Origin: a virus
IMG/VR virus record: IMGVR_UViG_3300006752_000229
Location: 1-23,852 of that record
Strand: one strand, 5' to 3'
DNA: 23,852 nucleotides
Shown: piece after piece, positions 15,060 through 20,855 of the stretch
Layout of the letters: every line of letters starts with the position of its first letter
Position numbering within the stretch: the first letter of the stretch is position 1
Made by a program: the position numbers and the translations under genes
The notes under the pieces: model-generated
Databases searched by the model: none
Told to the model about the DNA's origin: nothing
The model's input: the letters and a program-made list of their open reading frames with translations, nothing else

Positions 15060-15477
15060 ATATAGTTTGCACAAATATGGCATCTTCTTTCGGTATATCG
15101 AAGAACTTTTCGCCAAACGCAATCTTCCTGTTTGGTACATCTACTTTAGTCGCATTTAGCACCTTTTTGCGACCTATTACGGCAGCATGGGTAAGGCTAT
15201 TATTGAAGACCATGAACTGCGTAGGTTTACCTAAGAACTTAGCCTTACGAACAGGAATATGAATGGTATTGTACTTAAAGTCTTTGCCATGCCAGACGGT
15301 CTTTACCTCAACTTCACAGTAAAACCGCTTACCGTCCTTTTCTACTACAAGGTCTACGTCATATTCATTGTCGTGATCCGTACAGGTGTAGCCCTGCTTA
15401 GTCCAAAACTCTTTAGCACGGTTTCTTGCGGCTTCATCATACTTGCTGAAGTCTTTCGATTGGAATGCTTTGTACAT
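15058..15477 (-). CDS. PD-(D/E)XK family nuclease (small phage endonuclease)
   Basis: A 139-residue protein; the ATG at 15477 follows CAGGA and is preferred over an upstream in-frame ATG that would add 33 residues lying over the previous gene. The nuclease core is visible: a helical N-terminus (YDEAARNRAKEFWTKQGY), then NEYDVDLVVEKDG with Asp42, and RFYCEVEVKTVW with Glu57-x-Lys59, the metal-binding and catalytic residues of PD-(D/E)XK enzymes. The rest alternates short strands and helices, as expected for a compact restriction-like fold. It closes the minus-strand operon and ends at the terminator. Its likely job is cutting host DNA or resolving branched phage DNA; the exact substrate cannot be read. 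This is one of three such nucleases in the operon. Confidence 0.72.
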   Translation of the reverse strand: MYKAFQSKDFSKYDEAARNRAKEFWTKQGYTCTDHDNEYDVDLVVEKDGKRFYCEVEVKTVWHGKDFKYNTIHIPVRKAKFLGKPTQFMVFNNSLTHAAVIGRKKVLNATKVDVPNRKIAFGEKFFDIPKEDAIFVQTI

Positions 15478-15628
15478 GTGTATTCCTGTTGTAAAAATAG
15501 GCTTTGTTGAAGCCCCGATGCCACTCACGGTGGTAGTGAGACTTTGGGCGGTACTGGCATACAAACTCCCCGTCAAAGAAGGCTTGGTAACCTAACTCAA
15601 ACGGAGAATCTGATGTATTATGGCGCAT
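15437..15628 (-). CDS. RMF-like small protein (ribosome modulation factor family)
   Basis: About 63 residues when started at the ATG that overlaps the reductase stop (TAATG), the junction style common in this operon; ATGs at 15643 and 15658 would add 5 or 10 residues from inside the reductase gene, with no better ribosome binding site. The core (ELGYQAFFDGEFVCQY, then HYHREWHRGFNKAYF) lines up with E. coli RMF (RGYQAGIAGR..CPYQ..RSQWLGGWREA): shared GYQA, Gly, Cys-x-Tyr, Arg-x-Trp and Gly-x3-Ala. RMF pairs 70S ribosomes into inactive dimers in stationary phase. RMF-like proteins recur in phages, where a role in shutting or tuning host translation is conceivable but unproven. It overlaps the next gene by 41 bases. 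Confidence 0.62.
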   Translation of the reverse strand: MRHNTSDSPFELGYQAFFDGEFVCQYRPKSHYHREWHRGFNKAYFYNRNTHVQSIPIERLQQV

Positions 15629-17622
15629 TACCGAATTGGACATGCACCTGTCGCACATTCGTCTTCTGTTAATTCTAACAGGCTGTTTGCACCGTCCAAA
15701 TCAACAGGCCAAAGATTGTCGGAGTAGGTTTTATACTCATCATGCGTAACTACCTCTTGCGGTAAATATGCATAACCCAGATCTTCGGCTGTTTTGGTAG
15801 GATCATTACGGTAGATAAACGAAACACCTACATAGCTATCCCAGTTTTCCATAATCCAATCGATGATGGCAGGGATCTCACCTACGTCATAGGAAATGGT
15901 TACGGAACAGTTGTGATCAACATAATGATCCATCATCATTTTATATCGATCTAGCTGTTTTACGGCTGTTTCAATATTGACGTACTTCCCATCAACTTCT
16001 GTGAATTTAACATCGTTATAAACCACAGGAAACGTAACCAACACGCTGTCTGGCTCAAATGGCTTTGTAACTACTTTATAGTTAGCCGCTTTGAGCACAG
16101 GAACCAACGGATCGTGCTTGGAGAAGGTTACGTTGTTAAACACATACTTCCCTAAAGGTTTGTGAACCCCCTCAGTCGTATCAAAGATTTTTGAGAGGCT
16201 TCCGCTTGGCTTAACGGTGCAGATATTCTGTGGGCGTGGCAATCCAAGTGTATCTGCCATGCTATTTGCGCCCGTATGGGCCTGATACTTTAGGTTTCTA
16301 AGCCTATTGGGTGATTCAGGCCCATGAAAGTCCAAAAACTTCACGATACCCGTCAATCCAACACCGCATAGACGCAGAAATTCATTTAGTTCATGCCATG
16401 AACGCTGTAGCACCCCGTCATCTAGATTAACGCAGGTTTGCCGATAGTTTGCCCGTGCGATAACCCACATTGCACGTTCTAGGGCCGGGGTATCTGACAG
16501 GAACTTGCCTAGATCACACTCGACTAGGTTGCAAAAACTCTTATTTCCTAAAAGTATTTCAAAACATGGATTCCCGCCTTTAAAATAGGGCGCTCTACGC
16601 TTTGCAGCTTCTGCGTTAACAAATCCTGGTTCGCTTCCACCAGCTTCAACCATGCGGTCAAAGATGTAGGATAATTCCCACTTTGTTGGTTTAGAGTGAA
16701 ATACAATTGAGTTATTTGATTGCTGGCGGTGTTCATTGCCATGTTCCCAGAAATCTTTTTTCGCCACAATGAATTCATCGATCTCTGGATCATCAATTGG
16801 CATGAGAGCAATCTCAGCGCTTCGACGTGATGATAGTGTAGTGCCTAGATGATTCAGGATGTCTAAGATATCGATGCGAGTGAGAAGTTTACCTGCACGT
16901 TTATTTAGGATGCCGCATATCTTAACGAAGGCAACGCTGATTGTATCATCACCCGACGAAATCCACCCGTAACCTTTTAGGCGTTCACCCGCAGGGCGTA
17001 TTTCTGAGAAGTCTAAAATTAGAGTATCAATCGGCTTTTTAAGCGCCAGCACTTTACCTATGCTTTTAGCCCATGCCTCTGCGCTATCACCCACAGTTAT
17101 TTGATGAACTTTTTTTCCATCATCACTGATGTATGTTTTCTCTTGGTTACCCTCAATGCCACGCTCTGTTCGGGTGGATCTAATGACCTCAACCTCTACA
17201 GGCTTTGCAAATCCGTTAAGTGTACCACGAACAGGCTCAAAGCCTACTCCACAGCCCTGAAGGAGAAGCCAGAACTGATCCACAATATCATGTACGGTTT
17301 CAGAGCGCCCAAAGCTGCAATTGAACTGCGAGGCCTCACGGTTTTTGGCTACGTCCGTGCCGCCTAACCAAAGGGTGCGTCCTGATACGGTAGCTTGGCG
17401 GTTGACCATAAGGTCACGAAGTTCTTCAAGTTCTGAAAGTTCAGATTCAACTAAGGTGCTTCCTTTAGCACGTTCCCACAACCACTTCTGGTGATCAATC
17501 ACACGGTCAACTGTCTGTTCCCATGTCTCAAAGACTGTACCTTCATCATTCAAAGGGCGGTTATATGTGCGGCGTGTAATTACGTTGGCACGGGTTGAAA
17601 AGGTTTGTTGGTTACTGCTCAT
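15628..17622 (-). CDS. nrdJ: Adenosylcobalamin-dependent (class II) ribonucleoside-triphosphate reductase
   Basis: A 664-residue monomeric class II reductase that makes deoxynucleotides with vitamin B12 as radical source. All key cysteines of the Lactobacillus leichmannii enzyme can be placed: Cys102 (SQFNCSFG) and Cys364 (KSFCNLVE) as the redox pair, Cys353 (GGNPCFEI, with Glu355) as the radical cysteine, 11 residues before Cys364 as in the reference, and the C-terminal shuttle pair Cys656 and Cys661 (ECATGACPIR). QNICTVKPSGSLSKIFDTTEG matches the family's phosphate-binding region. The length is slightly below the reference (about 740). GGGAG precedes the ATG, which overlaps the cysteine-rich gene by 11 bases. 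No intein or frameshift is seen. It implies a host that makes or imports cobalamin. Confidence 0.95.
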   Translation of the reverse strand: MSSNQQTFSTRANVITRRTYNRPLNDEGTVFETWEQTVDRVIDHQKWLWERAKGSTLVESELSELEELRDLMVNRQATVSGRTLWLGGTDVAKNREASQFNCSFGRSETVHDIVDQFWLLLQGCGVGFEPVRGTLNGFAKPVEVEVIRSTRTERGIEGNQEKTYISDDGKKVHQITVGDSAEAWAKSIGKVLALKKPIDTLILDFSEIRPAGERLKGYGWISSGDDTISVAFVKICGILNKRAGKLLTRIDILDILNHLGTTLSSRRSAEIALMPIDDPEIDEFIVAKKDFWEHGNEHRQQSNNSIVFHSKPTKWELSYIFDRMVEAGGSEPGFVNAEAAKRRAPYFKGGNPCFEILLGNKSFCNLVECDLGKFLSDTPALERAMWVIARANYRQTCVNLDDGVLQRSWHELNEFLRLCGVGLTGIVKFLDFHGPESPNRLRNLKYQAHTGANSMADTLGLPRPQNICTVKPSGSLSKIFDTTEGVHKPLGKYVFNNVTFSKHDPLVPVLKAANYKVVTKPFEPDSVLVTFPVVYNDVKFTEVDGKYVNIETAVKQLDRYKMMMDHYVDHNCSVTISYDVGEIPAIIDWIMENWDSYVGVSFIYRNDPTKTAEDLGYAYLPQEVVTHDEYKTYSDNLWPVDLDGANSLLELTEDECATGACPIR

Positions 17623-17809
17623 TATGGCTCCCGATTTCTTGTACTGTTTTTGGTTTTAAATAAGAGGAACAGCCCGTGGACTGATCCGATGTTAAGACGG
17701 GCAATCCCGCATCTTTGGCGTCCTGTAATACGCCCGTGTCGTAATAGAGGTGACAGATCATGTTGGTGCAATCGCACTCACAAAACGTCTGATCCCGATA
17801 CGATTTCAC
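17612..17809 (-). CDS. Cysteine-rich small protein between MazG and ribonucleotide reductase
   Basis: A 65-residue protein started by GTG in a GTGA overlap with mazG, and overlapping nrdJ by 11 bases, so it is embedded in the operon. The N-terminus has FCECDCTNMICH, with four Cys and a His within about 12 residues, which could bind zinc or act in thiol exchange; a further Cys sits in STGCSSYLK. It is not a recognisable glutaredoxin, NrdH or thioredoxin (no CxxC followed by cis-Pro). The only in-frame ATG is past the Cys cluster, so GTG is the likely start. The position suggests an accessory role in nucleotide metabolism or zinc binding, without proof. Confidence 0.66.
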   Translation of the reverse strand: MKSYRDQTFCECDCTNMICHLYYDTGVLQDAKDAGLPVLTSDQSTGCSSYLKPKTVQEIGSHNEQ

Positions 17810-18132
17810 CTGTGATCACCGCTGCCAGAGATAACCCCACGGGCCATGCGGCTGTTAAGTTTATCCAGATTGCGCTGGGCGATGGTTTCCATTCCGATAT
17901 CTAAATCGGTGCAGAGAGCAGCAAGATACCAGAGAACATCACCGACTTCTTCGGCAATTTTCTCCCGCTCAACAGGATCGAAATTTCCGTTTTTATCACG
18001 CAGGACTTTTTTAATTTTACCTGCAACTTCACCTGCCTCGCTCAACATACCCAATGCTGGATAAATGATGATATCCGCATCGTTGTAGATTGCTGTTTTA
18101 GAGGCCTGTGTTTGATAATCCTGCATGTTCAT
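17806..18132 (-). CDS. mazG: MazG-like nucleoside triphosphate pyrophosphohydrolase
   Basis: A 108-residue single-domain MazG-type enzyme. The two metal-binding motifs are present: GMLSEAGEVAGKIKKVLRD with Glu32 and Glu35, and EEVGDVLWYLAAL with Glu62 and Asp65. These enzymes split NTPs or dNTPs to NMPs and pyrophosphate; phage versions are thought to clean or recycle nucleotides, and an effect on ppGpp has been proposed for cyanophage MazG. It lies two genes upstream of the reductase in the same operon, with ATGA and GTGA overlaps on its two sides. GGGGAG 7 bases upstream supports the ATG at 18132 rather than the second ATG two codons later. Confidence 0.92.
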   Translation of the reverse strand: MNMQDYQTQASKTAIYNDADIIIYPALGMLSEAGEVAGKIKKVLRDKNGNFDPVEREKIAEEVGDVLWYLAALCTDLDIGMETIAQRNLDKLNSRMARGVISGSGDHR

Positions 18133-18434
18133 AGATGCTCTCCCCGCTTATGCATTTCGATTAAATCTTCGATGAAAAACTTCATCTTGTTCAGGTCATA
18201 AAGCGTGTCTGTGCCCTGCTTTTCACCTAGCCTGTAGCAAGCCTTGAAGATGTCGCCACGGCTTTTAGACATGCCCTTGTGACTGATCAGATGCCGCAGT
18301 TCAGTGGCGTGTTCTGGGATCTGATAATATGAAGTAGACAGCCCATCTGATGCCACCTTCTTGCGGTCATGGGTGATGTCGTAGGTAGCGTTTGGATCTT
18401 CGTTAAGATCATACCAAGTGTCATCCATACCCAT
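18129..18434 (-). CDS. DUF3310-like small phage protein
   Basis: A 101-residue protein of replication-region type. The C-terminal two thirds (STSYYQIP, LRHLISHKGMSKSRGDIFKA, CYRLGEKQGTDTLYDLNKMK) has the layout of DUF3310 proteins of many phages: SxYY near the start, a helix, then G-(N/D)-x2-K-x3-R-x-G-K/E and a final D-L-x-K helix. Such proteins are sometimes labelled as nucleotide kinases, without good evidence. The ATG follows AGG at 8 bases and overlaps the previous stop by one base; the end overlaps mazG by four. A role in nucleotide metabolism fits the neighbours but is inference. Confidence 0.7.
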   Translation of the reverse strand: MGMDDTWYDLNEDPNATYDITHDRKKVASDGLSTSYYQIPEHATELRHLISHKGMSKSRGDIFKACYRLGEKQGTDTLYDLNKMKFFIEDLIEMHKRGEHL

Positions 18435-18754
18435 TAGTTTGGCCTATGTTTACCGTTGATAGGAATGATTTTTGCGTCTTGAAGCTTCTCTACCAGTTCT
18501 TCGTCAGGCTCAAATACTAGATCGCTTTCTTCGTACTTATCTAGGATTGCCATGATGTTACCTATAGACGCTAACAGGTTACCGCCTGCATAGGCATTGA
18601 ACTCTAAGCCTTTAAGTAACAGAGCCAGAAAGGTGTTTTCGTCTTCTGTCTGTTCGTCTGTAAGGTTGGAATACGCATCAACAACAGGCAGGCCTTCATC
18701 ATCCAAAGATACAACCAAGGAGACTGAATTTTTAGGAAGATATTTAGAATTCAT
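18434..18754 (-). CDS. Hypothetical protein in the replication operon
   Basis: A 106-residue soluble protein. AAGGAA before the ATG and overlaps with both neighbours (ATGA upstream, TAATG downstream) support it as a gene. It starts with a beta-rich segment (SVSLVVSLDDEGLPVVDAYS), then has acidic residues, a hydrophobic helix pair (TFLALLLKGLEFNAYAGGNL, LASIGNIMAILDKY) and a Glu-rich end. The hydrophobic part reads as buried helices more than a membrane span. No family was recognised. Confidence 0.7.
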   Translation of the reverse strand: MNSKYLPKNSVSLVVSLDDEGLPVVDAYSNLTDEQTEDENTFLALLLKGLEFNAYAGGNLLASIGNIMAILDKYEESDLVFEPDEELVEKLQDAKIIPINGKHRPN

Positions 18755-19104
18755 TTTTTATTCCTTTTTGCCAATTTGAAAAAGTGATCTGCATCCACAA
18801 CCGCCAATGGCTTCTTCTGGTCAGCCTTAATTATTGCTAGTGGAGTAGCGCCCTTGGGGCAGTTGCTGATGGCCTGTTCCATCACTTTATAAATCGCATT
18901 ACTTTTATTGTTTTTGCATTCCACTGAGTATGGAAAGCAGCGTCTTGCGGCGGGTGAGAACAACAGGTCTTCTCCAGAAGCCCCCATGCTGGTAGAGCGA
19001 ATGTCTCCGTCTTCTAACTTAGGGAAAGTGGAGTAGAGCCTGTCTCTCACCCATTGCTGCAGGCGGCGACCTTTTGCTTTCGCAGACTGCGGGGTTATTG
19101 CCAT
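18751..19104 (-). CDS. PD-(D/E)XK nuclease, putative Holliday-junction resolvase
   Basis: A 117-residue protein starting directly after the stop of the Cas4-like nuclease gene. The basic N-terminus (KAKGRRLQQWVRDRLYSTF) leads to GDIRSTSMGASGEDLLFSP with Asp46 and PYSVECKNN with Glu62-x-Lys64: the PD-(D/E)XK catalytic set. The end (KPLAVVDADHFFKL) is a final strand and helix. Proteins with SMGxSGEDLxLSPxAR and SVECKN occur in many phage replication regions, where they are annotated as endonucleases or resolvases. The small size and operon suit branch resolution of replicating DNA. The fold is clear; the specific substrate is inference. Confidence 0.75.
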   Translation of the reverse strand: MAITPQSAKAKGRRLQQWVRDRLYSTFPKLEDGDIRSTSMGASGEDLLFSPAARRCFPYSVECKNNKSNAIYKVMEQAISNCPKGATPLAIIKADQKKPLAVVDADHFFKLAKRNKK

Positions 19105-19974
19105 TTAAAGTTCCACACCCTCATACTGGACATACCAGTTTTTCTTAGGCTCTTTGGCCTTTGACATGGGCTGTGGAAGTAGCTTGGCCTTGGGCCAGCA
19201 TGACTTTTTAAAGTCGCACCAGCTACAAGATGCAGGAAGCTTTTTTGAGCCTGTGTATTTCTTATTGAAGAAGTCATCGACAGGCTCAAAACACCTATCA
19301 AACGACCAATCTTCTTTAAGCGCAGTGGCCTTCATCTGCATTTCCTGCAGGACTGTATCCTTCTCATCTTTAGAGAAATCGGCATCCATCACCAGAACCT
19401 GTCCAGTGCTTTTGCATACTACAATCCAGCCACCAGCTTTCTTGCTTTTGGCTTCTGAATAACCAACTAGCTGACCAACGTAACCAAAGTCATCGTTAGC
19501 TTTTAAGGCAGGTAACCCCATCTTCCACTTACGCTCAAAGGCAAAGGGAGAGCATGTTTTGATATCATAGACTTTATTGTCTATCTCAACATCATCTTCA
19601 CCTTTAACGGTTGTACCTTCTAACTCTAAGGCAACCTTATCTTTACTGCCTGTGATATTGGCCTTGGCGATTTTAAGGATCACATCCATTATGCATTCAA
19701 CAGCATCACCGTGCAGCATCCGCATAATAAAGTTGTAGTCTTTGCGTTCCTTCGTAGCGCCGCTTTTAGCCATCTGTAGCTGGCACAAGGGTTTACCGAT
19801 GTTGGACATGCGAAGACGAAAGTCTTCATCCTCACGCTTGGCAAACTGTCTGCGTAAGGCATCTTTGAATGCCTCACCCGCATCTTCGATCCAGCTATCA
19901 TCAATATCCAGCGTGTCGCCTTCGTTGTTAGATAGCTGGTCTAAGACCTTGTGTATGTCAGCCTGCAGGCTCAT
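19105..19974 (-). CDS. Cas4/RecB-like PD-(D/E)XK exonuclease with putative iron-sulphur cluster
   Basis: A 289-residue nuclease. RecB-type motifs appear in order: His88 (RMLHGDAVE), Asp127/128 in KGEDDVEIDN, Asp137-x-Lys139 in YDIKTC, and Gln168-x3-Tyr172 (GQLVGYSEA). One Cys before the core (Cys64, GKPLCQLQ) and three near the C-terminus (Cys250, Cys253, Cys259 in SCSWCDFKKSCW) match the four ligands of the 4Fe-4S cluster of Cas4 and AddB-type nucleases. There are no Cas1 or Cas2 genes nearby, so this is a phage DNA-processing exonuclease, probably for end resection, recombination or host DNA breakdown. Its start overlaps the ssDNA-binding candidate by four bases. Confidence 0.85.
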   Translation of the reverse strand: MSLQADIHKVLDQLSNNEGDTLDIDDSWIEDAGEAFKDALRRQFAKREDEDFRLRMSNIGKPLCQLQMAKSGATKERKDYNFIMRMLHGDAVECIMDVILKIAKANITGSKDKVALELEGTTVKGEDDVEIDNKVYDIKTCSPFAFERKWKMGLPALKANDDFGYVGQLVGYSEAKSKKAGGWIVVCKSTGQVLVMDADFSKDEKDTVLQEMQMKATALKEDWSFDRCFEPVDDFFNKKYTGSKKLPASCSWCDFKKSCWPKAKLLPQPMSKAKEPKKNWYVQYEGVEL

Positions 19975-20801
19975 GCTACATCTTCAAAATCATCGTCAAG
20001 GCTTTCGCCCAAAGCTTTAATGGCCTTGGTATCGATGCTGCCCTGTTTCATCTTCGCAAAGTGTTCTTTATCGATGTATTTGTTTTCGTCACGAATGGTT
20101 TGTGCAAAAACCTTCATTGTTTCAAACGCATCACGATCAAGAGCAAGCTTGTTGTTAAGAAGCGGCTTCCAGTGGATCTTAAAGAATACGGTTTCACCAA
20201 CTTTCATCCGCTCAGTGGACATTTCAGATTGGTAGTCGTGAAGATTTGCGTGTTTGGGCAAAAGCTTCATATATTCATTGAAAAACCCGCCGTAATTCGT
20301 ACTGCCTTTACCAAAGTAAATGGCTGGTTGGTTTTCAATCTTAACAGACGAACCGTCTAGTGTATGACCATCCATTGTGACCAAGCCACGAACCACACGC
20401 CGTTGGCAATCTTTGTATTTCTGCCGTAACTCTTTATCTTCCGCACGAACTTCCCATTCAGGCATTCCACACGCTATACCGCCTGCCGTATCACGGGCTT
20501 CATCCCGCAAATTATTACATACCAGTGATTTGGTAAGCTTATCGTCTTCCCACAGATAATACTGGATGTGGGCCATCAGAGGCCTAAATAAGGGCTTCTT
20601 TGCGTAGACAATCCCTTCGGGCATATGAAGCCGAAACTCGCCACGGGGCATTACGTTTCCATCATCATCATCTGGTGAATGCTGGTGATCAAATTTTGGT
20701 ACACGAACTAAGCCATCACTGGAATCTCCGACACTTGCGGAGCCTAAAATATCGGAGAATTGCTCTAACTCAATGCTATCAACTGTTGTTATATCGTTCA
20801 T
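19971..20801 (-). CDS. Putative single-stranded DNA-binding protein
   Basis: A 276-residue soluble protein, first gene after an internal promoter, with AAAGG 9-10 bases before its ATG. It lies between polymerase and Cas4-like exonuclease, where many phages put their ssDNA-binding protein, and ends in an acidic tail with an aromatic residue (LDDDFEDVA), as ssDNA-binding proteins such as T7 gp2.5 do. The body has alternating strands (VVRGLVTMDGHTLDGSSVKI) and an FGKGSTNYGGFFNEYMK segment. Three Cys (near residues 95, 110 and 132) are not arranged as a clear zinc site. The OB fold cannot be confirmed by eye, so this call leans on context and tail; it could be another replication protein. Confidence 0.5.
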   Translation of the reverse strand: MNDITTVDSIELEQFSDILGSASVGDSSDGLVRVPKFDHQHSPDDDDGNVMPRGEFRLHMPEGIVYAKKPLFRPLMAHIQYYLWEDDKLTKSLVCNNLRDEARDTAGGIACGMPEWEVRAEDKELRQKYKDCQRRVVRGLVTMDGHTLDGSSVKIENQPAIYFGKGSTNYGGFFNEYMKLLPKHANLHDYQSEMSTERMKVGETVFFKIHWKPLLNNKLALDRDAFETMKVFAQTIRDENKYIDKEHFAKMKQGSIDTKAIKALGESLDDDFEDVA

Positions 20802-20824
20802 CTAAGAACCTTTCTTTATTGGAA

Positions 20825-20854
20825 GTTATATTGTGGCACAACTAAGTGGCACAA
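20825..20854 (-). promoter_or_regulatory. Probable promoter for the second half of the minus-strand operon
   Basis: On the minus strand, TTGTGC, an 18-base spacer and TATAAC (5 of 6 to the -10 consensus) lie just after the polymerase stop and before the ssDNA-binding candidate. This is the largest gene-free gap of the right arm (54 bases), which fits a promoter. The -35 matches only TTG. The tandem repeat described at 20833-20854 covers the -35 and most of the spacer. Confidence 0.5.
20833..20854. repeat. Tandem 9-base repeat over the promoter
   Basis: GTGGCACAA occurs twice with a 13-base period (20833-20841 and 20846-20854), or TTGTGCCAC read in the direction of transcription. Two close copies over a -35 element look like binding sites for a regulator, though two 9-base copies could also arise by local duplication. 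Confidence 0.6.
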
Positions 20855-20855
20855 G

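Noticed and set aside
17605-17904. Plus-strand open frames over the mazG and cysteine-rich genes
   Set aside because: They oppose a gapless minus-strand operon with recognised enzymes and show no ribosome site or family motif.
19105-19974. Reading the Cas4-like nuclease as part of a CRISPR system
   Set aside because: No repeat array and no cas1, cas2 or effector gene is present; neighbours are phage replication genes.
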